64,000 nucleotides of DNA from Methanococcus aeolicus Nankai-3 (GCF_000017185.1 NC_009635.1:1325189-1389188); one strand, 5' to 3'; positions 1 through 10,497 are shown, counted from the stretch's first letter. A program made the numbers and translations. The notes: generated from the letters alone by a model not told the origin.

Positions 1-242
1 GCATCAAATTTATTGGAGCCAGAGGCCACTGGCGTAAAAAAATCATTGTTATCATAGTAATTATCGGATAAATTTATAAATTCTTCCATCGAGGTTTTTA
101 ATTCATATTTTATTATTTCCTGGGCTGATTTTGATATTATGAGATTTGATTCAATATTTTCGTAATTTTTTAAAACTTCTAAAAGTCGTTTGGCATAAAT
201 TATACCACTTGCCCCACTAATACATATAATTATTTTTTTCAT
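1..242 (-). CDS. ubiX: UbiX-like flavin prenyltransferase, 3'-truncated by window edge
   Basis: Partial gene: only the first 80 or so residues are in the window, running off its left edge. The N-terminus reads MKKIIICISGASGIIYAKRL, the flavin-binding start typical of the UbiX/Pad1 family, followed by a conserved serine-rich turn (PVASGS). Family members prenylate FMN to make the cofactor of UbiD-type decarboxylases. The ATG at 242 is preceded by an AGAGA purine stretch. No partner gene is visible here. Assignment rests on the N-terminal Rossmann-like motif only. Confidence 0.8.
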   Translation of the reverse strand, partial: MKKIIICISGASGIIYAKRLLEVLKNYENIESNLIISKSAQEIIKYELKTSMEEFINLSDNYYDNNDFFTPVASGSNKFD

Positions 243-354
243 AAACATCTCTCTTTTAAAAATATTGTGTAAAAAATATTATAAAATGATAATATATATA
301 ATTTATATTAATACAATATATATAAATTAATAAATATTAGGGGTTATAAAAAAA

Positions 355-387
355 CCTCGAAATTTTCCTTTGAAAATTTATACGAGG
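355..387. terminator. Hairpin between ubiX promoter side and tRNA-Leu
   Basis: CCTCG at 355-359 pairs with CGAGG at 383-387, and an inner AAATTTTC pairs with GAAAATTT, leaving a CTTT loop. It lies just past the 3' end of the minus-strand tRNA-Leu, so it could end that transcript. It also resembles the mini-hairpins found in the repeats elsewhere in the window. Function is inferred from shape and position only. Confidence 0.35.
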
Positions 388-445
388 CCCACAGGCAGTA
401 GCAAAATCTTGATTTAACCTGATTTTCTCATTTCATTTGAAAATA

Positions 446-530
446 TGCGGGGGAAGGGATTCGAACCCTCGAACTCCTATGAGACTAGGCCCTCAACCTA
501 GCGCCTTTGGCCAGGCTTGGCAACCCCCGC
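446..530 (-). tRNA. tRNA-Leu (GAG)
   Basis: The minus strand folds as a class II tRNA: acceptor GCGGGGG/CCCCCGC with discriminator A at 446, D arm, anticodon stem CTAGG/CCTAG with loop TTGAGGG (anticodon GAG), a long variable arm and T arm with GGTTCGAATCC. The long variable arm and GAG anticodon give leucine. CCA is not encoded. A TATA-like box lies upstream around 560-575. Confidence 0.95.
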
Positions 531-547
531 ATTTAAATAAAAATCGC

Positions 548-606
548 ATAGGGTAGTTTTATATAATCATATATAAACTTTTCGTAGAAAAGTATTTATA
601 TTAGAT
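548..606. promoter_or_regulatory. Divergent promoter region between tRNA-Leu and tRNA-Met
   Basis: Two archaeal TATA-like boxes point outward. On the minus strand AAAAGTTTATATATG around 563-580 lies about 30-40 nt before tRNA-Leu. On the plus strand GAAAAGTATTTATATTAG at 587-605 precedes tRNA-Met by about 85 nt. The sequence is AT-rich with few other features. A GGAGCTCC octamer at 649 sits in the tRNA-Met leader. Confidence 0.5.
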
Positions 607-688
607 CGTAATAGTTAAAGATGCCTTGAAAATAATAAGTTATATTTAGGAGCTCCATGCAATATTGTATGGTCGTTCAATTGGAATT

Positions 689-804
689 GCCGAGGTGGCT
701 TAGGCTGGTTATAGCGCTCGGCTCATACGGATATTCCTAAGGGGTTTAATCCCCTTGGGTCCTGGGAAACCGAGAGGCCGGGGGTTCGAGTCCCCCCCTC
801 GGCA
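689..804 (+). tRNA. Elongator tRNA-Met (CAT) with intron
   Basis: Acceptor GCCGAGG (689-695) pairs with CCTCGGC (797-803); discriminator A at 804. Anticodon stem CTCGG (717-721) pairs with CCGAG (770-774). The anticodon CAT is at 724-726. The 116-nt gene is too long by about 41 nt, and the excess fits an intron at about 728-768, at the canonical position 37/38, able to form a bulge-helix-bulge. Introns in tRNA-Met are known in Methanocaldococcus. The exact splice sites are inferred. Confidence 0.92.
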
Positions 805-857
805 TTTTTTTATAATAATATATATTTATGTATGTATATTTATTAATTATATTTTTT

Positions 858-2225
858 TTATTTTTTACATGGAGCTCCGAAGAAATTTATTTTTTCAATT
901 AATTCATTAAAAGCATCTAATTCAAAATTTAAAACTTCTTCTTTTGTCATTGTTCCGCTAACTTCTCCATCAACTGTCAATTTATCTACTCCCCTTAATA
1001 CTATTCTACCTTTTCCATCTCTGTTTAATATTTCCTCTGCTGCCCTATCATGAACAAATGCCATTGGTGGTATAAATACCGTATCTGTTAGGTTATCTAA
1101 ATTTACGGTTTCAAGATCTTTTGAAGTTATCAAATCAGAAATATCTTTATTTACTTTTACAATATTTATTGGGGTATCTTTGAATATTTTATTTAAATAT
1201 ATATAGGATATATTTCCTGTAATTATGGTGGCTTCTGATTTTATTTTTTCTCTTAATTTTATTAATAAATCTTCTTCATAGGCTATTGCAAATGGTGCAT
1301 TTGTTAATGGGTCATATAATGGTGTTCCTGTAATTCTTATTTTGTCTCCAAATTCCTCATAGGTTTCTTTTACTATGTTTTTAAATGCCTCGATATCATG
1401 GGGCTCAAATTCCTCTCCTTCAATTAATGGTTCATTTTCAAGTATTAATCCATGTTTGGTTCTATTCGCAAATCTCATCAATATTACGGCATGGGCTCCC
1501 CATTCTATTAAATCATTAATGGTTTTTTTTAATTCCTCGCCATCATTTACATTGGGCACTAAAATTATGGCACAATGAACTTCGCAATATTTACAAAGAT
1601 ATTTTAAACAATTTAGAGAATTTTCTGCATTGGGGTCATTTAGCCATTCTTCTCTTATTTTGGGGTTTGTGGAAAATACTGAAAATGTGGTTTCATCTAC
1701 TCCACAATTTATTAGTTGTTTTACGGTTTCAACCGATTTAAAACCTTTTCCAGATGTATATCCCAGGTGAATTTTTAAATTAAGCTGTTTTATGTAGTCG
1801 CAGAGCTCCGCCAATTGAGGATAAAAACTAACATCTCCACCACTGGTTATATTTATTTTATGGTATTCTTCAAAAAATAGGGCATTTTGTATTTGCTGAA
1901 TGGCAAACGGAAGCGGGATAAAGTCTCCATTTATCTCTCTTATTGAATTGGTGCAATAATCACAACCTATTTGAAATGTGCAATTTTTACAACCCAATGG
2001 AACAGGGTTGGAATTATTTACCTTTCTAAAATAGCAAAATTTACAAAATCCTCCGCAATTTTTCCCAGGTTCACCTTTTAAATCCACCAATAAAGACTTA
2101 TCGTAGTTTTTATTTTGGGGTAATTTTTTTCCAAGGTTGTCTTCGCTAAATCCAAAATCAAAATTGCTCATATTATCTATATTATTCATATTACTAAATT
2201 GATTAAAATTAAAGTTATTTTCCAT
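858..2225 (-). CDS. mmp10: Mmp10, McrA arginine C-methyltransferase (radical SAM)
   Basis: Methanogenesis marker protein 10, 455 aa. It is a cobalamin-dependent radical SAM enzyme that installs the 5-C-methylarginine of McrA. The radical SAM cluster motif is visible as [10 protein letters not shown] near residues 57-66, followed by further cysteines (CKNC, CDYC) near residues 79-91 that bind a second metal site in the family. The start ATG at 2225 has a GGAGAT Shine-Dalgarno. It is divergent from mcrB, as MJ0841 is beside mcr in M. jannaschii (from memory). Its target arginine is in mcrA in this same window. The Asn-rich first 30 residues look non-conserved. Confidence 0.93.
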   Translation of the reverse strand: MENNFNFNQFSNMNNIDNMSNFDFGFSEDNLGKKLPQNKNYDKSLLVDLKGEPGKNCGGFCKFCYFRKVNNSNPVPLGCKNCTFQIGCDYCTNSIREINGDFIPLPFAIQQIQNALFFEEYHKINITSGGDVSFYPQLAELCDYIKQLNLKIHLGYTSGKGFKSVETVKQLINCGVDETTFSVFSTNPKIREEWLNDPNAENSLNCLKYLCKYCEVHCAIILVPNVNDGEELKKTINDLIEWGAHAVILMRFANRTKHGLILENEPLIEGEEFEPHDIEAFKNIVKETYEEFGDKIRITGTPLYDPLTNAPFAIAYEEDLLIKLREKIKSEATIITGNISYIYLNKIFKDTPINIVKVNKDISDLITSKDLETVNLDNLTDTVFIPPMAFVHDRAAEEILNRDGKGRIVLRGVDKLTVDGEVSGTMTKEEVLNFELDAFNELIEKINFFGAPCKK

Positions 2226-2339
2226 GATTATCTCCTTTTTTGATAGGTGAGGGGGAGTTCAAAAAAATTAAAATTATGTGGGATAATATCGTATTGCAAG
2301 GAGCTCCCGAATAAAATATATGTTATATCTATTTATAAT

Positions 2340-2437
2340 TTATAGTCAATCTTCGGTCTTTTTCACTAAACCATCTCAAAATCGCAAAGCGATTTTTATG
2401 ATGGGACAAATAAGGGACAGGTATGAAGATTACTATA
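2340..2437. repeat. TATAGTTAATCTTC-ended intergenic element, copy A (short)
   Basis: Left end TATAGTCAATCTTCGGTC at 2341; right end GAAGATTACTATA ending at 2437. Inside are the mini-hairpin AAAATCGCAAAGCGATTTT and the paired motif GGACAAATAAGGGACAG. At about 98 nt this is the shortest copy, with the middle missing. It lies between mmp10 and the mcr promoter, about 160 bp before mcrB. Together these ends look like terminal inverted repeats of a MITE-like element. Confidence 0.75.
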
Positions 2438-2525
2438 TTTAAGAAAATTACATTGTTGTATTCTTATTAGGGTAATCCTTACAGCTATTTGTCTTATAAT
2501 ATAAATATGTTTTGATTTCTCTTCA

Positions 2526-2596
2526 ATGGAAAATATAATATATATATAAAAATATAGGTTATCGTGCATATATCAAATTTAGTAGGAGTGGTTCCT
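2526..2596 (+). promoter_or_regulatory. Probable mcr promoter and leader
   Basis: An AT block AAAATATAATATATATATAA at about 2529-2548 fits an archaeal TATA box, leaving a leader of about 25-45 nt before mcrB. The Shine-Dalgarno GGAGTGGT at 2585-2592 ends 4 nt before the ATG at 2597. The rest of the 2226-2596 spacer holds repeat copy A and one GGAGCTCC at 2300. No operator could be recognised. Confidence 0.45.
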
Positions 2597-3928
2597 ATGG
2601 TAAAGTATGAAGACAAAATAAACTTATATGATGCAAAAGGAAATCTTGCAGAAGAAAATGTACCATTAGAGGCTATTAGCCCCTTATACAACCCAGTTGT
2701 AAAAGATATGGTAAAGAGCATAAAAAGAACAGTAGCTGTTAATTTGGCAGGAATTGAAGCTACATTGAAAGCAGGAACAATTGGAGGTAAAGCTTGTAGA
2801 GTTCCAGGTAGAACACTTGACTTACCAATTGTAGACGAAGCAGAAGCAATAATGGATAAAGTTGAAAAGATATTAAAAATATCTGAAGACGACGATACAA
2901 ACATTAGAACAATAAACGGCGGAAAACAAGCTGTTGTGCAAGTTCCATCTAAAAGATTGGATATAGCTGCTGAATATTCAGTATCTATGTTAAGCACAGG
3001 TATGGCATTGAAAGAAGCTATTATTGATACATTTGATGTTGACATGTTTGATGGTTCCACAGTGCATGCAGCAATTGTAGGAAGATACCCACAAGTTATG
3101 GATTATATGGGTGGAAATATTGCTTCACTCTTAGGAGCTCCATCAAATATGGAAGGATTAGGTTATGCTTTAAGAAACATCATGGTAAATCACTATGTTG
3201 CTACAACAAAGAAAAACCTCATGAATGCAGTTGCATTTTCCTCAATTATGGAACAAACAGCAATGTTTGAAATGGGAGACGCAATTGGTTCATTCGAAAG
3301 AATGCACTTATTGGGTCTCGGATACCAAGGATTAAATGCAGATAACATTGTAATAGATTTAGTGAAAGCTAACGCAAGTGGAACAGTAGGAACTGTTGTA
3401 GCTTCCGTTGTAGAAAGAGCTCTTGAAGACAAAGTAATTGCAGAAGATAAAACAATGAATTCAGGATTCACAATGTATAAACCAGTAGATGTTGCTAAGT
3501 GGAATGCTTATGCAGCAGCAGGTTTAGTTGCAGCATCCATTGTAAATTGTGGTGCAGCAAGAGCAGCTCAAAATGTTGCTTCAACAATCTTATATTACAA
3601 TGATATCTTGGAATACGAAACAGGATTACCTGGAACTGACTACGGTAGATCCGAAGGTACAGCAGTAGGATTCAGTTTCTTCTCACACTCAATTTATGGT
3701 GGTGGAGGACCTGGTATCTTTACAGGAAACCACGTAGTAACAAGACACTCAAAAGGATTTGCTATACCGCCTGTAACAGCAGCATTATGTGTAGATGCAG
3801 GAACTCAGATGTTCTCACCTGAGAAAACATCAGCATTAGTTGGTGCAGTATACAGTGATATTCCAGAATTCAGAGAACCATTAAAACATGTAATTGAAGG
3901 AGCTATTGAGATAAAGGATAAAATTTAA
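2597..3928 (+). CDS. mcrB: Methyl-coenzyme M reductase subunit beta
   Basis: McrB, 443 aa, the usual family length. With McrA and McrG it forms the dimer of heterotrimers that reduces methyl-coenzyme M with coenzyme B to methane. The N-terminus [17 protein letters not shown] matches the family, so I start at ATG 2597 rather than the in-frame GTG at 2564, which has no ribosome site. The C-terminal glycine-rich stretch ([20 protein letters not shown], about 365-384) is the conserved active-site region. First gene of mcrBDCGA. A GGAGCTCC at 3134 encodes Gly-Ala-Pro. Confidence 0.98.
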   Translation: MVKYEDKINLYDAKGNLAEENVPLEAISPLYNPVVKDMVKSIKRTVAVNLAGIEATLKAGTIGGKACRVPGRTLDLPIVDEAEAIMDKVEKILKISEDDDTNIRTINGGKQAVVQVPSKRLDIAAEYSVSMLSTGMALKEAIIDTFDVDMFDGSTVHAAIVGRYPQVMDYMGGNIASLLGAPSNMEGLGYALRNIMVNHYVATTKKNLMNAVAFSSIMEQTAMFEMGDAIGSFERMHLLGLGYQGLNADNIVIDLVKANASGTVGTVVASVVERALEDKVIAEDKTMNSGFTMYKPVDVAKWNAYAAAGLVAASIVNCGAARAAQNVASTILYYNDILEYETGLPGTDYGRSEGTAVGFSFFSHSIYGGGGPGIFTGNHVVTRHSKGFAIPPVTAALCVDAGTQMFSPEKTSALVGAVYSDIPEFREPLKHVIEGAIEIKDKI

Positions 3929-3987
3929 ATTATCAATTGCTCATATATCTTTTATTCCCGGTATTTAACTTATTGGTAGGTAATATT

Positions 3988-4479
3988 ATGATTGAAATTG
4001 AAGTCTTTCCCCACAGATTTTTAAAGGCAGACACCACTGAAAAGTTCTTAAATGACATATATTCTATTGAAACCGTGGAACGAGTTATTGTCCATGGTCA
4101 GCCATTACCTAAAACCGTATATTATGGTCCTGCAAGAGGCACTCCTGTAAATCACCCTGAAAGAAAAGAAGTTCTTGTTAATGGTGTGCCTGTGGAGCTC
4201 ACTGTAATGGCAGGTAGATTTTGGATATTGTTGGAGAATGATAATGAATTAAATAAAATCGAGGAAATTTGTAAGTCATTATTTCCATACGGTTACAACT
4301 TAAATGTTGGTAAATTTACCAGGGATTCCCCGACCACAACAGATTATATGAAATACGGTGAAAAACTGGTAAATAGTATGGATAGAAAAATGATCGGCCT
4401 TACAGATCCAAGAAGTAAATTCGCATCCTCTGTTAAAATGATTCCAAAAAATGAAAATGCCGAATGTGAGCAAAATTAA
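3988..4479 (+). CDS. mcrD: Methyl-coenzyme M reductase operon protein D
   Basis: McrD, 163 aa. A small accessory protein thought to help assemble or activate the reductase; it is not part of the mature enzyme. I chose ATG 3988, giving MIEIEVFPHRFLKADTTEKF, the conserved family start, over an upstream in-frame start that adds a hydrophobic run with no homology. A GGTAGGT Shine-Dalgarno precedes it. The segment YGPARGTPVNHPER near residues 46-59 is characteristic. It sits between mcrB and mcrC as in other Methanococcales. Confidence 0.95.
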   Translation: MIEIEVFPHRFLKADTTEKFLNDIYSIETVERVIVHGQPLPKTVYYGPARGTPVNHPERKEVLVNGVPVELTVMAGRFWILLENDNELNKIEEICKSLFPYGYNLNVGKFTRDSPTTTDYMKYGEKLVNSMDRKMIGLTDPRSKFASSVKMIPKNENAECEQN

Positions 4480-4494
4480 GAGGATAGTGATTTT

Positions 4495-5091
4495 ATGCCA
4501 GTTGGTAGAAAAGAACAGATAGTCGATTGCAGGGCAGTAAGAGGATTAGGTGAAGGCGGAGGATTGGCCCAGAGAGGAACTTTTGCAGAGGGCCTTAAAA
4601 ATGATGTTGTTGTTGTGGCAATGTCTCCTGGGAGAAGACATATCACAAAACCAGTCTGTGAAATTACCTATGGAATAAGAGAAGCTGGAATTCAAACCAG
4701 TGTGCTTGTATTAAATGCGGGCTCTGGACTTCCGCATGATACTCCCAAAGGTAGTTTAGGTTCAACCTTTGGATTAAAACCAGAGGAGGCAAAACAGGTA
4801 AATCGACATAAACTTTGCATAGTTCATTTAGGTAATGTAAAAAGCCACATAATCTATAAGGCAAGACTATTTCTTAGGTATGTTAAAATACCTACAATTA
4901 TCGTATGCCAAACTCCCATAGATATGGAGGATTTTGCAAAGATTGGTGTTAAAACTAAAAATGTTATGCCTGTTAATCCCGATACTGAAGGCACCATTGT
5001 GGATATTATTACGGGGGTAGTAAGGGGAGAATCTGCTACCCAACTTAAAATTGACGAAACTATTGAAAAAATTAAGAACCATTTAAATTAA
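4495..5091 (+). CDS. mcrC: Methyl-coenzyme M reductase operon protein C
   Basis: McrC, 198 aa. Family members belong to the ATP-dependent complex that reductively activates the nickel of F430 in Mcr. The N-terminus [20 protein letters not shown] is family-typical, and a conserved cysteine, here in [11 protein letters not shown] context and in VCQTP near residue 137, is present. It starts 15 nt after mcrD with an AGTGAT ribosome site. The gene is intact and colinear with the operon. Confidence 0.95.
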   Translation: MPVGRKEQIVDCRAVRGLGEGGGLAQRGTFAEGLKNDVVVVAMSPGRRHITKPVCEITYGIREAGIQTSVLVLNAGSGLPHDTPKGSLGSTFGLKPEEAKQVNRHKLCIVHLGNVKSHIIYKARLFLRYVKIPTIIVCQTPIDMEDFAKIGVKTKNVMPVNPDTEGTIVDIITGVVRGESATQLKIDETIEKIKNHLN

Positions 5092-5107
5092 ATTAAAAGG
5101 TGATTCT

Positions 5108-5890
5108 ATGGCATACACGCCTCAATTTTGTCCTGGTTCAACAACAGTAGCACAGAACAGAAGAGACCACATGAATCCAGATGTTCAATTGGAAAAATTA
5201 AGAGAAATCCCTGATGATGAAATAGTTAAAGTTATGGGACACAGACAGCCAGGAGAGGACTACAAAACAGTTCATCCTCCATTGGAAGAAATGGACATGC
5301 CTGAAGATTTTGTAAGAGATATAGTTGAACCTATGTCTGGTGCTAAGGAAGGACACAGAATTAGGTATATTCAGTTTGCAGATTCAATGTATAACGCACC
5401 TGCTCAACCATACGATAGGGCTAGAACTTACATGTGGAGATTTAGGGGAGTAGATACAGGAACACTCTCAGGAAGACAAGTTATCGAAATGAGAGAAAGC
5501 AACCTTGAAGAGATGTCCAAAAACTTCTGTATAGATACAGCATTCTTTGACCCTGCAACATGTGGTATGAGAGGAGCAACAGTACATGGACACTCATTAA
5601 GATTGGATGAAAATGGGTTAATGTTCGATGCTCTCCAAAGATATGTATTTGATGAAAAAACTGGTCATGTTTTATATGTAAAAGACCAAGTTGGAAGACC
5701 ATTGGATGAACCTGTTGATTTCGGGGAACCATTATCCACCGAAAAATTAAAGGAAATAACAACAATATATAGAAAAGATAGTATTGCAATGAGAGACGAC
5801 GAAGAAATAGTAACAGTAGTTAAAAGAATCCACAGAGCTAGAACTTTGGGAGGATACATGCCTACTGAAAAAATCTTCGAAGGATTGTAA
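5108..5890 (+). CDS. mcrG: Methyl-coenzyme M reductase subunit gamma
   Basis: McrG, 260 aa, full length. The gamma subunit closes the active-site channel and contacts coenzyme F430 and coenzyme M. The N-terminus MAYTPQFCPGSTTVAQNRRD and the segment ARTLGGYMPTEKIFEGL at the C-terminus are highly conserved. Shine-Dalgarno AGGTGAT lies 5 nt before the ATG, 16 nt after mcrC. Codons follow the biased set of a highly expressed gene (GGA, AGA, CAC, AAC). No GGAGCTCC occurs in it. Confidence 0.98.
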   Translation: MAYTPQFCPGSTTVAQNRRDHMNPDVQLEKLREIPDDEIVKVMGHRQPGEDYKTVHPPLEEMDMPEDFVRDIVEPMSGAKEGHRIRYIQFADSMYNAPAQPYDRARTYMWRFRGVDTGTLSGRQVIEMRESNLEEMSKNFCIDTAFFDPATCGMRGATVHGHSLRLDENGLMFDALQRYVFDEKTGHVLYVKDQVGRPLDEPVDFGEPLSTEKLKEITTIYRKDSIAMRDDEEIVTVVKRIHRARTLGGYMPTEKIFEGL

Positions 5891-5961
5891 GTGAAATACG
5901 ATACAGCAAATATTGAATATATTACTTAACCTACCTCTACTTACCTTTTGAGGTGAATTTT

Positions 5962-7620
5962 ATGGAAGCTGAAAAGAAATTATTCTTAAAAGCATTGAAA
6001 GAAAAGTTTGATGAAGACCCAAAGGAAAAATATACAAAATTCTACACCTACGGCGGATGGAAACAATCCAAAAGAAAAACAGAATTTGTTGAAGCAGCAA
6101 AGGATATCGCTGATAAAAGGGGAGGAATGCCGGGGTACAACCCAGATATCGGTGTTCCGCTCGGACAAAGAAAAATGATGTCCTATAAATTATCAGGTAC
6201 CGACGACTATGTTGAAGGTGATGATTTACACTTTATGAACAATGCTGCTATTCAACAATTGCACGATGACATTAGAAGAACAGTTATTGTTGGTATGGAT
6301 ACTGGACACATGGTATTGGAGAAAAGGCTAGGTGTAGAAGTTACTCCTGAAACCATCAACGAATATATGGAAACAATAAACCACGCTTTACCTGGTGGTG
6401 CTGTTGTTCAAGAACACATGGTGGAAGTAGACCCTGCATTAGCATGGGATTCATATGCTAAAATCTTCACAGGAGACGATGAGTTAGCTGACGAACTCGA
6501 TAAAAGAGTTTTAGTTGATATTAACAAATTGTTCCCAGAAGAACAAGCAGAAGAATTAAAAGCTGCTATCGGTAAAAAAACATACCAAATATCAAGAGTT
6601 CCTACATTAGTTGGTAGAGTATGTGATGGGGGAACCATTGCAAGATGGTCTGCTATGCAGATAGGAATGTCCTTCATTACAGCATACAAACTTTGTGCTG
6701 GGGAAGCTGCTATTGCTGATTTCTCATACGCAGCAAAACACGCTGATGTTATCGGAATGGGTACAGCACTTCCAGCAAGAAGGTCAAGAGGAGCAAATGA
6801 GCCAGGGGGAATTCCATTTGGTATTTTGTGTGATGTTGTTCAAACAACAAGAATCAGTGATGACCCAGTTGAGCAATCATTAGAGGTAGTTGCTACCGGA
6901 GCTATGTTATATGACCAAATCTGGTTAGGTGCATACATGTCTGGTGGTGTAGGATTTACCCAATATGCAACAGCAGCATACACTGATGACATCTTAGATG
7001 ATTTCTGCTACTATGGATTAGACTATGTAGAGAAAAAATTCGGTAGATGTGGAACAAAAGCTACAATGGATGTTGTAGAAGATATTGCAACAGAAGTTAC
7101 ACTTTATTCACTTGAACAATATGATGAATACCCAACATTATTGGAAGACCACTTTGGAGGTTCCCAAAGAGCAGCAGTTGCAGCAGCAGCGGCTGGTGTT
7201 TCAGTATGTATGGCAACAGGAAACTCAAATGCAGGAGTTAATGGATGGTATTTGAGCCAAATAATGCATAAAGAATACCACAGTAGGTTAGGATTCTACG
7301 GATACGACTTACAAGACCAGTGTGGAGCTTCAAACTCATTATCTATTAGAAATGACGAATCCTCACCATTGGAATTAAGAGGTCCAAACTATCCAAACTA
7401 TGCAATGAATGTTGGTCACCAAGGAGAATATGCAGGTATCACCCAAGCAGCACACTCTGCAAGAGGAGATGCTTTTGCTATGAATCCATTAATTAAAGTT
7501 GCATTTGCTGACCCATCATTAATATTTGACTTCGCACGACCAAGAAAATGTTGTGCAAGAGGAGCTCTCAGAGAGTTCGAAGTAGCAGGAGAAAGAGACC
7601 CAATCTTACCCGCAAAATAA
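5962..7620 (+). CDS. mcrA: Methyl-coenzyme M reductase subunit alpha
   Basis: McrA, 552 aa, the catalytic alpha subunit. By alignment from memory to the M. marburgensis enzyme: His260 ([10 protein letters not shown]) is the N-methylhistidine site, Arg274 ([14 protein letters not shown]) the Mmp10-methylated arginine, and the glycine in [12 protein letters not shown] near 448 the thioglycine. I use ATG 5962, with GAGGTGA upstream, not the in-frame GTG 5953 which overlaps that ribosome site. A 71-nt spacer follows mcrG. The last mcr gene; the mtr operon follows after about 230 bp. Confidence 0.99.
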   Translation: MEAEKKLFLKALKEKFDEDPKEKYTKFYTYGGWKQSKRKTEFVEAAKDIADKRGGMPGYNPDIGVPLGQRKMMSYKLSGTDDYVEGDDLHFMNNAAIQQLHDDIRRTVIVGMDTGHMVLEKRLGVEVTPETINEYMETINHALPGGAVVQEHMVEVDPALAWDSYAKIFTGDDELADELDKRVLVDINKLFPEEQAEELKAAIGKKTYQISRVPTLVGRVCDGGTIARWSAMQIGMSFITAYKLCAGEAAIADFSYAAKHADVIGMGTALPARRSRGANEPGGIPFGILCDVVQTTRISDDPVEQSLEVVATGAMLYDQIWLGAYMSGGVGFTQYATAAYTDDILDDFCYYGLDYVEKKFGRCGTKATMDVVEDIATEVTLYSLEQYDEYPTLLEDHFGGSQRAAVAAAAAGVSVCMATGNSNAGVNGWYLSQIMHKEYHSRLGFYGYDLQDQCGASNSLSIRNDESSPLELRGPNYPNYAMNVGHQGEYAGITQAAHSARGDAFAMNPLIKVAFADPSLIFDFARPRKCCARGALREFEVAGERDPILPAK

Positions 7621-7851
7621 TATAATTTGGGCATATATTACATAGAACATAAAGGGAGCTCCCTTTTATTGTTCCCTTTTTTAAATATATCTATTTATTT
7701 TTTTGTTCTGGATTTTGTTTAATTAAAGAAATATTTATTAGAAATAAACAATAATTAACCGCCTTTTGATGAAATCAAATCGAAAATAATATATATTATT
7801 AATCAATGACATATTTATTTAGATATTAATTTAATTTATGAGGTGAATCAC
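7621..7851 (+). promoter_or_regulatory. mcr-mtr spacer: T-rich terminator and mtr promoter
   Basis: After mcrA a near-perfect palindrome, AAAGGGAGCTCCCTTTT at 7651-7667 built on the GGAGCTCC octamer, is followed by a second CCCTTTTTT run, a plausible terminator. Further on, AAAATAATATATATTATTAA at about 7783-7802 fits a TATA box some 50 nt before mtrE, whose Shine-Dalgarno is GAGGTGA at 7840. These roles are inferred from position. Confidence 0.5.
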
Positions 7852-8754
7852 ATGGACCCAACATTGTTAGCTCTCGGAGCTCTTGCATTATCAGGAGCCG
7901 CTGCTACTGTGGCAGGATGTGCAGAAGATTTGGAATCTGATGTAGGTTCTCAGTCAAACCCTAACTCCCAGGTTCAATTAGGTCCTCAAATGGGGAATAT
8001 CCACAGATACTTTAACAAAGCTATCTCTGGGGAACCTGTATCCTATGGATTATATGTTGCTGCGGCTGGTGCTACTGCATGGGCATTGATGGGTATGAAT
8101 TTAAACCCTATTCTTGCAATTATAGTAGGTTCAGCAGTTGCTGCATTAGTTCACGGTGCTTACTCAGTAAGTGCATTTTTAGGTAGGATTGTAGGACAAT
8201 CAAAGAACTTTGGACAGCCAGTATATATGGATGTAATGATGGGCCATTTAGGCCCTATTGTAGGTCATGGTTTTATTGCCGTATTTTGTATGCTTTTTGC
8301 CGCATATTTGGCAGTTAATGCATTAGGAAATCCATTCCCATTACCATTGGTTGCATTAATATTTGGTATTACCGTAGGTGCTATTGGTTCCTCAACAGGG
8401 GATGTTCATTATGGTGCTGAAAGAGAATATCAAAAATACGCATTTGGCGGTGGAATACCTGTTGCCAACCAAGGAGATATAGACATTATGGCAGAAACTG
8501 GTATTAGAAATGGTTTAGATTCTTCATATTTCTGTTCAAAATTGGGTGGTCCTTTAACAGGTCTTGCGTTTGGTCTTATCATATTCCTTGATGGATGGAG
8601 GTCAATACTTGGAAATATAATAGGCGGAGATTTAATAACAAAGGCGGCTATTGCTATTGTGGTTGGTCTTATTGTGGTTATTACTACATTATTACTCAAC
8701 AGAAAAATCGAAGTATATGCTAGAAATAAATTTGGACCATATACAGATAGGTAA
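7852..8754 (+). CDS. mtrE: Methyl-H4MPT:coenzyme M methyltransferase subunit E
   Basis: MtrE, 300 aa, an integral membrane subunit of the sodium-pumping methyltransferase. I start at ATG 7852 (MDPTLLALGALALSGAAATV), 8 nt after GAGGTGA, instead of an upstream in-frame codon. About six hydrophobic segments are visible, for example near residues 55-75, 85-105, 135-180 and 255-285. The cytoplasmic loop GDVHYGAEREYQKYAFGGG is conserved. First gene of the eight-subunit mtr operon. Confidence 0.97.
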   Translation: MDPTLLALGALALSGAAATVAGCAEDLESDVGSQSNPNSQVQLGPQMGNIHRYFNKAISGEPVSYGLYVAAAGATAWALMGMNLNPILAIIVGSAVAALVHGAYSVSAFLGRIVGQSKNFGQPVYMDVMMGHLGPIVGHGFIAVFCMLFAAYLAVNALGNPFPLPLVALIFGITVGAIGSSTGDVHYGAEREYQKYAFGGGIPVANQGDIDIMAETGIRNGLDSSYFCSKLGGPLTGLAFGLIIFLDGWRSILGNIIGGDLITKAAIAIVVGLIVVITTLLLNRKIEVYARNKFGPYTDR

Positions 8755-8774
8755 AAAATATTTGGTGATGTATT

Positions 8775-9491
8775 ATGGTAAATATTGACATTGTAAGTTT
8801 GGCAATCCCTCTTGCAGAAATCACAATTGCGGGTGCCATTATTAATGCTAGTGTTCATTTTGTTCCAGTGGGTGGAGCTCCTGCGGCTATGGCTACTTCA
8901 ACAGGAGTAGGTACAGGAACTACACAGTTGGCAGCAGGTGCTGGGTTCACTGGTTTAATGGCTGCTGCAGCATTGGCAGCTCAATCAGGTATTAGTTTAA
9001 CAAATCCACTCCATTTAGCTCTTATTATGGCATCAGGAGCAGTGGGTTCTATGATTATGCTTGGATTAACTATGTTAATTGGGCAAATGATTTATGTATA
9101 TGGTATTGGAGTAGTTCCAGCAGCAGATAAAGTAGATAAAGACCCCTTTACAGGAGATTATCAAAAATCCTACATTACTCCGGGAACAACAGGACATGCA
9201 ATTCCAACAGTATGTTTTATAAGTGGTTTAATCGGAGCAGCACTTGGAGGTATTGGTGGAGGTCTTGCTTATATTGCATTTAAATTATTGGGATTCTCCT
9301 CAGAAGTTTCAGGAGTTATTGCAGTTGGGTTTTTCTTCTTGAATGCTGTTCTTGCATCATATAATATCGGGGGAACAACAGAAGGATTCCACGACCCAAA
9401 ATTCAAGAAAATACACTTCGGAATCGTAGCTTCATTTGTAGCTTCATTGTTATGTGGAGTTATTATTTCAGGAATGTCATTAGGAATTTAA
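8775..9491 (+). CDS. mtrD: Methyl-H4MPT:coenzyme M methyltransferase subunit D
   Basis: MtrD, 238 aa, membrane subunit of the methyltransferase. With MtrC and MtrE it forms the membrane part that moves sodium. Start ATG 8775 follows GGTGATG. The Gly/Ala-rich first third ([18 protein letters not shown], about 32-49) and a C-terminal [18 protein letters not shown] helix are family features. Six or so membrane segments are apparent. The only GGAGCTCC of the mtr operon is here, at 8874, coding Gly-Ala-Pro. Confidence 0.97.
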   Translation: MVNIDIVSLAIPLAEITIAGAIINASVHFVPVGGAPAAMATSTGVGTGTTQLAAGAGFTGLMAAAALAAQSGISLTNPLHLALIMASGAVGSMIMLGLTMLIGQMIYVYGIGVVPAADKVDKDPFTGDYQKSYITPGTTGHAIPTVCFISGLIGAALGGIGGGLAYIAFKLLGFSSEVSGVIAVGFFFLNAVLASYNIGGTTEGFHDPKFKKIHFGIVASFVASLLCGVIISGMSLGI

Positions 9492-9660
9492 TATTATTGG
9501 ATTAGATATTAAATTCAAATACAATAATAGTAGTTGGATTGGCGGAAACATACCCCTATATATGCTATAAATTAATTGTATAAATTAAAAGTGAATATAA
9601 TATAATCTTTTCATCCATTTGGGAGAAAACTTTGTCAATTAACTAAATAGAGGTGTAATT
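9492..9660 (+). promoter_or_regulatory. mtrD-mtrC spacer, possible internal promoter
   Basis: A 169-nt gap is unusual in an otherwise tightly packed operon. It holds AT-rich stretches such as AAAAGTGAATATAATATAAT at about 9587-9606 that could act as a TATA box, and a GAGGTGTAATT ribosome site before mtrC. An internal promoter or a processing site is possible; nothing else is visible. Confidence 0.3.
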
Positions 9661-10488
9661 ATGAGTCATGGTGGTGGAGGACACGCAGCAGAAAGATATC
9701 CTGAAGGTCAGGTTTTATTAGCTGGTTCAGTTCTCGCAATCATTGGTATGTATATTGCACATTTTGCTACGCAATTTGGATATGGACAATTGTCTATGTT
9801 GGTGGGCGGACTTTTAGCAGTTGCGGCTACTGTGGCAGGTGCAAATACTACAAGAAAAGTAGCAGCTTATGGATTAGGAACAGGAGTTCCCTCCATTGGT
9901 ATGGCTGCATTAGGTATGGGGACAATTGCAACATTGGCAGGAATATTAATTCCCTCAGTATTGATATCACAGTTCGCATTTCCTAATGAAATAATTTATG
10001 CTATACCAATATTAATATCAATAGTGGCATTAATATTAGGTGTAGTTGTAGGAAAATTAACAGTAAATCCAATTGGAATGAAAGTTCCTATTATGGTTCA
10101 AAGTATGACTTACTTGTCATTAATGGGTGCATTATCTGTTTCAGGATTTTGTATAGCATTTGCAGGTGGTTTTACCCCTGATGTATTTATGGCAGGTGCA
10201 GTTAAAACTGGAATTATTGGATTGGCATTTATTGCAGCAGGTATGGCAATATTACATCCATTTAACGCATGTTTGGGTCCAAACGAAGACCATGGAAGAA
10301 CATTAAAATTGGCATTAGCTTGTGGATTGATAACATGGTTTATGTTTGCAGTAGCTAAGTTAGATGTTATTTCTTCAATTGTGTCATTAATACTTTGGGC
10401 ATTAGTTTATGTTTCATTTGTAAAACAATCATTAAACGATGCATGCGATGTATTATATACGCCAGAATTGCCTAAGAAGGAAGATTAA
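9661..10488 (+). CDS. mtrC: Methyl-H4MPT:coenzyme M methyltransferase subunit C
   Basis: MtrC, 275 aa, integral membrane subunit. The short cytoplasmic start [20 protein letters not shown] is followed by about eight hydrophobic segments. Conserved loop features include [20 protein letters not shown] near 140-159 and the acidic [18 protein letters not shown] near 201-218. The ribosome site is GAGGTG. MtrC, D and E together make up the membrane module linking methyl transfer from MtrA to sodium export. Confidence 0.97.
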   Translation: MSHGGGGHAAERYPEGQVLLAGSVLAIIGMYIAHFATQFGYGQLSMLVGGLLAVAATVAGANTTRKVAAYGLGTGVPSIGMAALGMGTIATLAGILIPSVLISQFAFPNEIIYAIPILISIVALILGVVVGKLTVNPIGMKVPIMVQSMTYLSLMGALSVSGFCIAFAGGFTPDVFMAGAVKTGIIGLAFIAAGMAILHPFNACLGPNEDHGRTLKLALACGLITWFMFAVAKLDVISSIVSLILWALVYVSFVKQSLNDACDVLYTPELPKKED

Positions 10489-10497
10489 GGTGGTATT

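Noticed and set aside
2564-3928. Longer McrB starting at GTG 2564
   Set aside because: The extra 11 residues are not in the family and GGAGTGGT lies right before ATG 2597.
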